A stretch of 64,000 nt of DNA from Melitaea cinxia. Its lineage: Eukaryota; Arthropoda; Insecta; Lepidoptera; Nymphalidae. Below the pieces are notes generated by a model. That model saw only the letters and a program-made list of their open reading frames with translations. It did not search any database and was not told the DNA's origin. The stretch is taken from positions 15,120,501 through 15,184,500 of the forward strand of contig NC_059399.1 of assembly GCF_905220565.1 (NCBI RefSeq), written 5' to 3'. A program made the translations under genes and the position numbers. This document shows, piece after piece, positions 35,401 through 46,825 of the stretch. Position 1 is the stretch's first letter. Each line of letters starts with the position of its first letter.

Positions 35401-35712
35401 ATTGTCCTGTAGAAGACAAAAAATGACAAAAATACAAAAACTAACATATAGGTCTATTTATAACATACCAAGTTAAAATTGTAACATGTTTCGTGTCATA
35501 ATTTTAACGAAAAAAATATCTTAAAGATTTGTACTTTACATCCTTAATCCTGATTAAAGCCTAATTAAATGGAGTGGAAGGCAATATTATAAATCCTCAA
35601 GGGTAAATGATATTTAATTTAAAATGTCCTCTTAATAATAAGGGTTGTATAAACATTATCGAAATATTAAAGCGATTAAAAAAATTGTGTAGGTACTTAT
35701 GTACGCACGTAA

Positions 35713-35840
35713 GAAGTTATACTTCATTGGCTAGCGAACTTCACGTTGCTTACTTCTCGGTTTTAGTGATGGTGTGCGCGCGCATCGTAAAAATTTACGC
35801 TCCTAATTTTTCCCTACCGCACCAAAAGAAGTATAACTTC
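35713..35840. mobile_element. Harbinger-type MITE
   Basis: Exactly matching 13-bp terminal inverted repeats, GAAGTTATACTTC (35713-35725) and its complement (35828-35840). TAA flanks both sides (35710-35712 and 35841-35843). A 3-bp TAA/TTA target duplication is typical of PIF/Harbinger elements. At 128 bp with no coding capacity, it is non-autonomous. The open frame crossing it (35607-35843) is not a gene. Confidence 0.75.
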
Positions 35841-35934
35841 TAAAATGTTGAATGCGTCATACTATACATAAATAAAAAGCCGAATCTCATGTAAAATCTT
35901 TTGAAAGATCAATATTTCAAATTAGAGGAAATAC

Positions 35935-36090
35935 TAAAGAACTCAATGCTGCTTCATGTTGGTTGGCAGATAAAATAATCACCTTTGAGCAACGATAGTT
36001 ACAGTGTCGATATTATCAACTAGGAACGACATGTTAGCATTCACTCCGAAGCATGTTGGGGAGACTCACAAGGAAATTCTAAGTTAAGGC
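35935..36090 (-). mobile_element. SINE fragment, reverse orientation, worn
   Basis: AACGATAGTTACAGTGTCGA, ATCAACTAGGAACGAC and GCATGTTGGGGAGACTCACA resemble the reverse complement of the 19256-19595 body. Strongly diverged. Confidence 0.45.
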
Positions 36091-37624
36091 ACATCGGGGA
36101 TTTCCTTATCTAAAAAAAGATATTATAAAAATAATGTTACATATTTATAACTTGATTGTTTCAATCTTTTGTTCCGTGAAGAAACTATTAAAAGTAGTTA
36201 AATTATTTACGAACAAATCTTTTCCATTTATTTAATAACCAAGCAATAAAGTTCTCTTAATACAATTAAACATTTCGAACTTTTAAATGTAAAGGAATTT
36301 TGACCTTTTTAAAACATACAAAGGTTAATAATGTATATTCCGTAGAATTCTTTAAGTTCAAATTGTTTTCACATTGTATTAAAATCACCTTAACGTTTCA
36401 TACCTAGTGAACAGTATGATGTAATAATAAATAACGCGTGACCCATTTTTGTATTATTTGCATAATGATTGCCGCTGGAGCTTGCTTATACCTTGGTTAA
36501 GTAGCCCCCACCGGCTACGTAAGATACGAAGGACTGCGGAAATTTGGCGTAAACTTAGAGAGGCCTACACCAAGTAGACTGCGATGGGCTGAAGCGGATT
36601 AAGTTTGCTAAATATTAAATAATTTATTTTATATTTGTTGTTTTAATATTCGTAATAATTTACTTGTGTCTCATGAACTTTACTGATTTTTTTTTATTTC
36701 AACACGTTATTCTCAGCATAATTAAAAAAGCAGACAGCTTGATTTAAAATACTTGTTTTGCTTAGATTTACTAAACGCTATTACATTAAATCACATTATA
36801 GGCTATAAAACATCATAATACGATTCAAAATGGCAGCACGGTACGCGTATATTTCAACGAATTCAACAATTATCAAAATTAACAAGGGGTAGGATAACCA
36901 CACGGATCCCTTACACCGTATACTCGTATTTCAAATGAATAGAACATCATTAGAGACAAAGATTTACGAATTAATAATATTAGTCTGTGTAAATGCAAAA
37001 CGAATGTTATATTCTAATATTGTAAATATTCATTATGAATTAAAATGAACTTGTGACGTTGAGAGACGTTGATAAGGGTCAGTAAACGTTAATACATTAA
37101 CGGTTGAGATGATATTTCTGTTTTAATTACGCCTCCATTGCGTTCACCCTTTCGGATTTATTCGTAACAAGATAAAGATTTCGGTGCTCGTTTTATTCAA
37201 AGTAACGAATATTAAGGTCGTTTTGAATAAATTAATTTATAATTTTATAAATAGTCGTTGGAATAAAAATTATTTTTTATTTGTCGTTAAAATTTTAACA
37301 CAATTTTTTACTAATTAATAAAAATTAATTTTGAATTGTAACCGTTTTACTATTCGTATTAGGCTTACACTATGCTAGTGTTAATAATGTCTCAAGCTCC
37401 CAGTGTATGAGTTATTTGATGATATTTTGAAACACAGCAGATACTCCGTTATGTCAAACATTAACAAGTAAGCTTAAATTAAAAATCAAATACGTACGTA
37501 CTTATTTTTAGTGAGTATAAAGCTCTTCCCAATCTTCGTTATATAGTTTTAAAGGATATAAATTTAGAACTTAATTGCTACGCAATAAAGTAGGCAAGAA
37601 ATCAAATTGATTCTCTGTAGCAGT
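36091..37624. other. AT-rich non-coding DNA
   Basis: A worn tail (GAGGCCTACACCAAGTAGAC near 36568) is the only trace of a retroelement. No gene supported. Confidence 0.45.
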
Positions 37625-37705
37625 TACAATTCAGCCTGTTACATCCCACTACTGGACATAGGCGTCTTTCTCCGTGTAGAAGAAGGCTCGGAGCTTAATC
37701 CATCC
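37625..37705 (-). mobile_element. SINE tail fragment, minus strand
   Basis: TTCAGCCTGTTACATCCCAC and TACTGGACATAGGCGTCTTT..GTAGAAGAAGGCTCGGAGC: reverse complement of the common tail. Confidence 0.7.
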
Positions 37706-37823
37706 AATAATACCATAAGCATCACAGATAAGTTAATAAATGTTTATTATAAAACAATTGTCTTGAGCTGTCTATGCTTTGTCCATGCTACTTACTCTAT
37801 GTAAGGATAGGATACAAAATTAA

Positions 37824-38156
37824 GTACAAAACCACTTCACTAGCCAAATATATCTTGTTAGCCTCAGTTCCTCGGATGGAACCTCACAAGCTAGTATCAA
37901 CGAACTTCACACCCTTAACAGAATCAATGTAGCACTTTGGGGGATACAAACTTCGCAATTTGAAACCGATTCGAATGCCCTCGAACAAATTAAGTCCTTC
38001 TGTCCCCAAACCGAACGCCTGCTTCCAACAGAACCGCAACTCGTATTCGCAATATCAGGATGGATGTCCGAAATTTTAGAATGGCCACAATGTAGTGACC
38101 TTCCCGGCCCCTTCGAAAATTGTTTCAATCAGAAGTCTCGAGGGAAAAACGCATGA
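37824..38156 (+). other. Unidentified 110-codon open frame (possible exon or TE relic)
   Basis: The plus frame from just after TAA (37821) to TGA (38154) is open for 110 codons, and its second half is clearly GC-richer than the surrounding DNA. It has no early ATG; the first in-frame ATG is late, in GWMSEILEWPQC. The peptide includes INELHTLNRINVALWGIQTS, CPQTERLLPTEPQLVFAISG and CSDLPGPFENCFNQKSRGKN. I do not recognise a family. It could be an exon of an unknown gene, a transposon gag-like relic or chance. The opposite-strand frame at 37907-38128 is shorter and also unrecognised. Confidence 0.35.
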
Positions 38157-39180
38157 ATTGACAGCTCAGAAAATAATGGCCGTTTACGTCGCTTGGATCC
38201 GTTTTGTTATCGTACAATTCTGAGTATTTTAAATTTTTAAATTGAATTCTCAATTTTTCTTTTTCACTGTGTTTTTATATTTATTGAACAAATACGAAAA
38301 CACGTTGACTTTTGGTAAACCTATGTGTTGTTTGGACATATTGATTACAAGTAACATTATTTATTTTCAATATTTTACGATTGAATCTTTATTTCTATAA
38401 TAGCATTAGTGTTATTAGTTGTTTTCTACAACATTTATTTCTCCATCTGTTCTTTTTTCTTAATTTTTCTGCCAATTTGTTCATTTTTATATTTACTCGT
38501 ATTTTTCATAATTAAAACATAATTATAGCAAAAATATTACGCTAAGTCCGTGGCAGTTAATAATGCCTATTAAGTCACTTAAAAAAACTAAAATCACTAT
38601 CTATATATATTATAAAGTATAAATGATCATATATCAATATATATTATAAAATATAAATTTAAACAATATTTGTTATCGTTAATAAAAATAAATATTAAAT
38701 AATATCGTTCAATGTAAATCACCCCGTGTGTATCCACAATTCCACAAGCTACTGCGACTGTATTATTTTGTGATTGATCTGTAAAACTCGGAGGGTAATT
38801 ATGTAAAAATGTTGATCGTATTGTTACTGTTAAATTGTTATAAATACGCTATTGACTTATTTTTGATATTGTGGGCGTACGATGTCGAATGCGTGCGGAT
38901 AAATCAGCGATGATTTTTGTCACACCGTTGAATGCTAATATTTTTAGTTAAGATTCTTTGTATTTAAAATAAATGAAATAAAAATCTACTTTACCTTTGC
39001 TTCTTTGGTGATATAAAATTATGTAAAACTACCCGACCCGTGCCGACTTCGTTGTGCGTTAATTATTATTTTCGTGATGCAAATATATAGCAAAGTTTTC
39101 ATTTCGCTCGCGATTAGTATTTGTGAAGATTACCCCCTACAAACAAACAAAGTTAAAATTTTTACCTCTTTATAATCACT
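38157..39180. other. AT-rich non-coding DNA
   Basis: Imperfect direct repeats of a TATATATTATAAA motif near 38600 and 38640. No gene. Confidence 0.5.
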
Positions 39181-39500
39181 CCATCATCATCATCATCATT
39201 CCAGCCTATTGCAGTCCACTGCTAGACATAGGCCTCCACAAGTTCGCGCCAAAAATGCGTGAACTCATGTGTGTTGCCCATAGTCACCACGCTGGGCAGG
39301 CGGGTTGGTGACCGCAGGGCTGGCTTTGTCGCACCTAAGACGCTGCTCCCCGTCTTCGGCCTGTGTCTTTCAAAGCCAGCGGTTAGATTCTTCTATTCCA
39401 AAGTGGTAGTGGAACCTTGTTATCCCTTAGTCGCCTCATACGACACCCACGGGAAGAGAGGGGGTGGCTATATTCTTTGGTGCCGTAGCCACACAGCTCT
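39181..39500 (-). mobile_element. GATG-tailed retroelement 3' region (copy b, longest)
   Basis: On the minus strand it runs GGCTACGGCACCAAAGAATA, GTCGTATGAGGCGACTAAGG, CCGAAGACGGGGAGCAGCGT, CACCAACCCGCCTGCCCAGC and TTGGCGCGAACTTGTGGAGG, and ends in (ATG)6 at 39181-39200. This is a typical lepidopteran non-LTR 3' region ending in a trinucleotide tail. Plus-strand open frames here are by-products. Confidence 0.85.
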
Positions 39501-39628
39501 TTATAATATTAGTATAGAAGTATAGATTACTACCATCTTGCGCCAATAAAATTACACTTCCGGATACTATTAACTGAGTAAGTCTAAGTGTTCATATATT
39601 TTTTTATTAAAATTGACAATTTTGAATA

Positions 39629-39745
39629 ATACAAATACTCTTTATTGTACACTATCAAAGGAAAAAATTGCACTGAAAAATAAAATATAGACATGTACAA
39701 AAGGCGGTCTTATCGCTAAAAGAGGGATCTCTTCCAGACAACGTC
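39629..39745 (-). mobile_element. LINE 3' UTR fragment, family 4 (copy b)
   Basis: Reverse complement reads TTGTCTGGAAGAGATCCCTC, GCGATAAGACCGCCTTTTGT and GTGTACAATAAAGAGTATTT-GTATT, ending with an AATAAAG-type signal and short tail. The most complete copy of this family here. Confidence 0.8.
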
Positions 39746-42109
39746 TAGCATGAAAAGAACATGACAAAAGAATTAGACGGCATGGAGGTGGACTTACATA
39801 ATATATACATATAATCATACACGTAAATATACATACATTTACATGTTACATATATCTATATAACTCAAATCTATATAAACATAATATATAAAAAAAATAG
39901 GCAGCACTAGTACTGTTATGAAATAAAACTGTTTTTTTAAATATTGCTTTAATGGCAACGATTCGATTGTTTAAGTTCCTAGAAGGTCTAATTATTGAGA
40001 AAAGTTACTTGCAAAACTCCCGGCACTATTAACGATAGTGAAACATACCAATTCATGACACCTAATCTGAATTTCTTTTTTTTAGCACGCAAAAGACTTA
40101 ACTCCGTTGAAGTGGACAAGTCATTGACTACAGTTAAAATAAGGCTATCAAAAATTTAAACTAGGGACACGTTCTCTACAGGAAATAAATACGATATAGA
40201 TGTATTATTCGAAGTTCATACAAAAAAATAAGGTAACCGGATATTACCGTTTTACATCTCACACCACATCTAAAATTAAAACTTCCTTTAAAGTTTCAAC
40301 AAATCTTTGCTTGTCAAAAAGAAAAACTCCCTTACTTATTTTTTTTTTTATTTTGCGATAAATTGATTTTTAGTATTACTGGCACAGTTACTGATTATGA
40401 TCAGATTTTAATGACCTTTTGAAATCAGATGAATTATTTCTTCAGCTAAGTCTTTTACAATAAAAAAAAATCTTAACGTATGTAATCGGCAAGGGATGCA
40501 ACGCTCAATAATATCCTGCGATCTGTATCACAATTGTATTATATTAAAGAAAGGCTGAACAAAGGTTTGTTCAGCGTCTAATAATGATCGACTTATCCAT
40601 ATTTATAACCGACCCTTTACATGCTGGTGGCTCGAGATAGCGGTGAAGGATTTTTTTATTAATAGCACTGGTTCGAGGTTCATCGAATGTCAAACTAAAA
40701 CTCGTCGTATTAGGAAAAAGGTATTCTATCTTATTATTAATGTAATAAATTTGCAACAAAAATGACAGAATTAAATTTATGTTGGATTATCCAATAAATA
40801 AATAAATAAATAAATAAAATAAATGTTCAGAAAAAAAAACACAAACATTCTACATATATACCATCACAAAAATATGTAAAACATTGAAACAACTCAGAAA
40901 CTCTTATTTAATTTCAATGAAATTAAGCACATGATAGCAAAAGCCTTTGACTGCGAAAGATTCTGAAGCGGATTATAATTTAAAATACGTTTTAACATAT
41001 TAGTATAAATAAACAAAGGATAGCTGATGACAAGCGTATTGCATAGCACTTATGACTTGCAAAATACATTAATCAAAACGTCTAAGAGTAACATGATTTT
41101 TTTTAATATTTTAAGGGTTGCTATAAAAAATTTAGATGTAGTAAATGTTGAGGAGAAAAGAACATAAAATTAATGAAAAAAAAGGTTTTTTTACCAAAAC
41201 TTCTCGTTTTTCATTTACGTCTCAAAACTAATCCTTTCAATTTAATAATTCCGACAGATCGACAAACGCGGCAGTGGTTCCACAAGTACCCGGTTTTTCA
41301 GAACGACATGAAAAAACGTAAAAATAGTAATTTTATCTATTCTATCCTCAAAACAAAAGTAAAGTAATCCATCATTTTATACTTTAAAGGGTCTTAATTT
41401 CAAAGGATTTTTTCTGAGTATTCATCACATGACCACAAAGTTAGTCACTATACGTTCACAAACCTGGCTAATGAAGCCTATACACTAGAGTCTAAGCTAG
41501 GTTCCAACGTTTATCAACGTGGGCCAAACGGCTTACGTGACTATTAAATTATGACCCTTATGTCTTTAGCCATAAGAGCGATATGCACATGTAACTAAAG
41601 GTTCGGTTCTCAGATTAAACTCAAGCTATACCTAGAGCCAGGCTCATTGAGCAATTAGTATGAGGTTGACTCTAGATTGATTTGTTTTGAACCAATCTTG
41701 ACGTCTTTGTGTACGATTAATAGGCATTTCAGCCTTTGTATATGATATATTTGTCAGACTATTTATTACAAGATGTTGACGGTTGGCTACAGTAGCTGCA
41801 TTGAATAATGCGAGCCGTGTTTGTGTCGCCTTTGGGTATATGACATTTGCACGTAATTAATCATATCCGTCTCACGGGGTGCTTGCGGTCAGTATTACTG
41901 TTAATCAAATTAATTAATACGTGTTACGATGTCATACTTAATATTTAGACCGAGATAAGTGTTTCACTGAATCAATTAAATGTAGGCATTTACTTAATAC
42001 GCTATTATTTGTGTTATTATATGAAGAAATCATAATTACACCATTGAAATGTTTAATTAAATTATGTAGCTTTACAACAGAGTCGTGGCAGAGAGTATTA
42101 GACCTTCTA
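39746..42109. other. AT-rich non-coding DNA with palindrome and (AATA)n
   Basis: A 22-bp palindrome (GCTGAACAAA-GG-TTTGTTCAGC, 40554-40575) and an (AATA)n run at about 40793-40823. The stretch 41440-41890 is somewhat less AT-rich, but no domain or repeat was recognised in it. Confidence 0.5.
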
Positions 42110-42245
42110 CTGCAGTACTAAGCCGCTCTTCGCTGTTGGTTAGCAGATAACTTCCCTACCAAGAGTAACGATCATTATCAGTTGCTTATGAAAACAGCCG
42201 GGGCTGATCGGTTTACGTGCGGTCCGGACAAGTAGGGTGACAACC
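42110..42245 (-). mobile_element. SINE fragment, reverse orientation
   Basis: AGAGTAACGATCATTATCAG, TGAAAACAGCCGGGGCTGAT and CGGTTTACGTGCGGTCCGGA correspond to the reverse complement of the SINE body, diverged. Confidence 0.5.
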
Positions 42246-44249
42246 ATTCGCAATCAACACCAGGAATAAATATTTGGACGAATTCAAATATCTATATTTA
42301 CAAATGCGATATGAAATGAACCTATTTATGTTTATAGAATATAGAATATTTTTCCTTAATTTGTAGTGCGATATTTGCACTATTTTAATAAACATTTTAA
42401 TAGGTGAATTTGTTTTTATATAAAATAAGAAAACATATATGATATTCATTGAAGTTCAGATTGAAAGGGCCTATTATTATTAAATATTACGTAACATAAT
42501 ATGGTGAGTATTGCCAGTACCATTTTTTAGAACTTTCTTATTAAGGAAAACGATTAGTTCGGGAATTCGCGTCAAACACGTACTTAGTATTTAAGAGATA
42601 CCTACCTTCATGCCTTTTCAATAACTTTAGATGTATAGTTATATGTGGATGTTTTGGTTAACAAATATTGGTTTTAACTTGACATACTATACTCGGTATT
42701 CATTATTTGACACTGCCACATTCATATGGACTTGGATTCATGCCGAGGCCATATATTGTGCCAATTCAGCTCGCAAGGCTGCTTACGGGCAAAGGTTAAG
42801 CAGTAGTTCAGAATTCGCAATGGGGAACAAAGTTGGAATGGCACTGTTACAGCTCTTTCACCTACATATATGAATAGAGTTAAAATAAATTTGAGCGTGT
42901 CGAGCAAAGAAAAATTCTTCAATCTTTTTTTTATGTAAAATGGTAAAGAAGACAATCTTATAATCATTAAAATAGTAAATTTTTATTTGAACTTATATCA
43001 AGCTGTGATTATTACTAATAGTAAGAAAATTAGATAAGCCTGCAGTGGAAGAACGTGGATTTAGCTTCGACGCTTCTCTTATTCGAAGAAGATGTCTTTA
43101 CCCAGCTGTAGGAATTTTAAGTATTGATTCAGTTGGGTTCAGTAGGGCTTACAATTGAACTGACTTCTATAATATCATTATTCAATAGTAAACATTAATC
43201 ACTTAAATTCCATTCAAACTAAAACATGCAAGAATTCATGAAGATTGTTTGATAACGTGTTCAAATCCAAATAGCAAATTTCTAGCATAACTTTAAACTC
43301 TTAAAGTTAGCAAACTAAGTCATTCCTTTAAAATCCTTCGTAGCTAATGCTGTTTGCACAGATCGCAAAGATAACTAACTACGTAGAAAAATGTTTGAGA
43401 AGTTCCAATTTTAAAGTACGTTTACTCTTTTAAATACTTTTATGTATATTATTATATATAACAAATTATTAATATGTAGTTTTATACAGAATATTTTGAC
43501 AGTTAATATATTTTTCAGCTTTGTAAGTACTGTCACGTGTTGACTCCGCAGAATGTTTAAATGATGTTGAAATTTAATTTCAAATACAATGTTTAGGACT
43601 GGATTTAAAAAAAAATCGATTCTCAAAAGCCTAACGTCAATTGTTTACGAATTGACTAGTACGTATAATCATCGCCTCACATGATTTCATTCTCACATGA
43701 TTCACCTCATTGACAACACATCACAGACAACTCACTAAATTACTACACTACTTTCTAAATTTTCTTAATCGACAGCATACTGAAGCTAAGTAGCAACTTA
43801 TATTTTACGTCAATCAATAAAGTTTGAACTAGATTACACAATAAATTCCTTGAGAAATGCGTAGTAGAAATAAGAAAGCGAAGCGCTCCGCTCTAGTTCA
43901 AAGAATATCTACTACGTAGGAGTGCAGTTCTTTGCGATGCATTTAAGTAAATTCGATACATAACATTAATGATAGTAAATAAAGCTACAAACGCTACAAT
44001 TTTAACTTATTTATCACGGAATGTTGTTTACCGAGCTTAGCTCGGTATTTTTTAGTAAATCGTGTTTTTTGGAAATCATATTTAAAAAATACGAATTACA
44101 TATTTATAAAATATGAATAATATTTTCTTTACCGACAATGATAAAAAATATAAAAAATCTAAATTAAAAAATAATAATGATAAAATATAAGTAATATTTT
44201 TCGATTTTACATACATTATTAAATAAAAAATAACAAGTGCAATTAGAAA
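42246..44249. other. AT-rich non-coding DNA
   Basis: A worn SINE-like block at about 43036-43115 (GCCTGCAGTGGAAGAACGTG and following) and a hairpin ACCGAGC-TTA-GCTCGGT at 44030-44046. No gene supported. The overlapping opposite frames at 42631-42967 have no recognisable content. Confidence 0.45.
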
Positions 44250-44575
44250 AAAAAAAGAATTTAAAATAATAACCGATAGAGGATTTGAACCATGGTCTTT
44301 TCGGTCGATCGCGACCGGCCGATTTCCTACCTGAGCTATTATAACTTTACTGACATTTGCGAAAATTACCTTCGTATTCTAACGATATTTTTTCATTGTC
44401 TGAAAACAGGGATAAAACGACATTTTCTAAAAATGAATCCTAGCTAGATTTATTTATCTCCCCCAAAATTCCCTGCATATAAATTTCATGAAAATCGTTG
44501 GAGTCGATTCCAAGATTCAGATTATATATAAGTATATACATATACAAGAATTGGTCGTTTAATAGTATAAGATTC
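44250..44575 (-). mobile_element. Dispersed repeat with a tRNA-like promoter
   Basis: On the minus strand an A box (TAGCTCAGGTAGGA, 44338-44325) precedes a B box (GGTTCAAATCC, 44291-44281), with a CGGTC..GACCG stem between. The T-arm does not pair well, so this is not a functional tRNA. The other half (44400-44575, TTTCATGAAAATCGTTGGAG, ACAAGAATTGGTCGTTTAAT) resembles a common lepidopteran repeat. Confidence 0.65.
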
Positions 44576-44879
44576 TACGATTTTTGGTAGCGTTAAACAT
44601 AAATGTTTAAGCGCTCTCTTCAATGCGATTTGCTTAATATATCTGTAGTAAATCGGTGTTACTTTTTCTAGTGTAAATATATATATTGAGTTATTCTTAT
44701 CTTAGATGAACTAAATTATAATAAATTTTTTGTTTTTCAGTTAATTTTAAGTCTAATTTCAGAAACCTTCATATTTCATTTTGTAATCAGGGTTTTACAA
44801 TTCAAGTACTTTTTAAAGGCTCTCATGATCCCTTAACATATTATTGTGTTTGCTCACAAACGAAAAAAAGAAACGAATT

Positions 44880-45125
44880 CAATTACATCGAGAGTAATAC
44901 AACGAAGACGAATAAATAGTTAAGCAAATTATGCATTATTAGAAATAAATCAAAAAGTACTCATCGAATCTCAAACAAAATTAAAAAGGATCACATAAAA
45001 GCTTTTGATTAAAAAAAAACAACAAAATCAGTACACCGAGCAAAAAAATCATCAAAATAGGTCAACACAGTAAAAAAAGCTATGAGGTAATATGCATGAA
45101 AAATCGACAACCTCCTCCTTTTTAA
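44880..45125 (+). mobile_element. Retroelement fragment, family 2 (copy c)
   Basis: AATTACATCGAGAGTAATAC, AATAAATCAAAAAGTACTC, AGGATCACATAAAAGC, GCTATGAGGTAATATGCATG and ACCTCCTCCTTTTTAAAC. Longest copy of the family also at 12719 and 26190. Confidence 0.7.
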
Positions 45126-46360
45126 ACTTATGAATAGATATATGAAACTTATATTCAACTTATTAAAACAGCGCGTCTTAACCATCAATAAAGTCCGTTT
45201 CACTAAGATTTATGCTCAGTTTTATAAATTACTTTGCTAGCATGTACATGACCTTAACACGCTTTGAAGCAACACATATGGCGTTTCAGATTGTAAAATA
45301 AACTTTATACCAGAAGAAAACAAGAGAACAGTCACTGGCGTGCAGTGTAAAATATTTTAGAAACTGTCATAAATATAAATATTGATAAAAATTCTAAACG
45401 TAAACATAATAGGTAGATATATATATATATATATAATATACTTATGTTAGATAATTGTATATTGTGTTATACAAAATACAATCAAAAAGATTTTTTAGTT
45501 TTCAAAATGAAAAGGAGGCTTTGCTAGCTCCATGGTCAGCAATGCGACGACACCAAACAGTATTTATAACACAGTAATTTCGGTACATATTAACATATTC
45601 ATTGACCAGTAAAGTTTTCACATTGCATATTTTCATGAAAAACAAATTTTAGAATTTTGATGTATTGAAAACGAGTAGCAGTATGGGTACCATGAAGACA
45701 GCACCTACCCAATTTAACTTACAACAAAATCACAGACATTTTATTAACATGCAACTGAGTTTGGGGTTGATCACATTGTTTATTAATTAGTCATATTAAC
45801 ATAATATTTTATTACAAAAATCTATAGTAACATGACGAATAATGAAGCTAGAAATTATATTTTATTTGAAAATTCTCATCATTATTAGTACCATTAAAAA
45901 TACTGTTCAGAAAGCCCGTCCATTAAAGATAATATTTAAGAGTTGTATTTCACAATAACAGACACAAAAACAAAAACAGCACTGACAAAATATTCTGTCA
46001 TAGTAGCATATCACAAAGTTTTGTGGTGATTTTTTAATATCAAACACTTCAGAACTTAGCTGTGACTGTAAGTGATACAATAAGTAAAGTGACATATAAT
46101 GATGATTACGTTTAGGTAAATCTTTTATACGTTCGTTTAATATGTTTGAGTCTCATAAGTTTATATTTAATTGGGTATATTTTACGTGTTCGGACAAAAT
46201 AAATAAAGCTTTACAAGATCACAAATCTCAATAGCAGAAAAGGGGCAAAAAAATTACGTCAATCAATCCAGTACTCCTGTCATACTTTAATCATAGAAAA
46301 CCGCCAGCAAAAAAAAAAAGAAAGATTTTTAGTAAAAATTAATTAACTTGTTCTATTTTG
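45126..46360. other. AT-rich non-coding DNA, (AT)n
   Basis: An (AT)n run at about 45416-45436. Minus-strand short frames are not credible. The segment borders the LINE on its left. Confidence 0.5.
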
Positions 46361-46825
46361 GGGGTTGCAGTTACTCGCGTCCGTAGGATGTACCAAGTCA
46401 GGTTTTAACCCTCTTTACCCTACACGTGACCCCTGGGTGGTGCAAAACGAGTAACATAGGTGGCAGGCTTCGGCCGTGGCTAGTGTGACCACCCATCGAG
46501 CAAAGACGCGCCGCCAAATGACTCGTCTTGCGACACGACTTGTCGTGCCGTGAGGCGCTTCGTGTTCCGGAACGATGCTCGTAATAGCCAATCATAGGGG
46601 GATGGGTATGTACAGTTGCGCTGCGCCTAGTGACAGGATCATGATCTGCGTAGTCGTTGCGCCGGACGTCTCGACCTGGAGGGTAGCGGGATCCGAAGCA
46701 CGGTGCACCGCTGGCCGACCGCAGGCAGTAGGGGGCCCAACTAGTAGGTTCGCCACCTATGAAAGGCTGCCCCGCCACCTAGCGAAAAATCCAGGGATGG
46801 CTTCCATCGTGCCGGTTGGCGACCG

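Noticed and set aside
39123..39525. Plus-strand ORFs of 62 and 88 codons
   Set aside because: They fall in the reverse-oriented GATG-tailed retroelement 3' region, which is non-coding in its other copies.
42631..42967. Overlapping 80- and 81-codon frames on opposite strands
   Set aside because: No recognisable family, no splice signals in a consistent arrangement, and no repeat partner in the window.
44270..44345. Possible functional tRNA gene on the minus strand
   Set aside because: A and B boxes are intact but the T-arm does not pair and the acceptor stem is not convincing; better read as a SINE-like relic.
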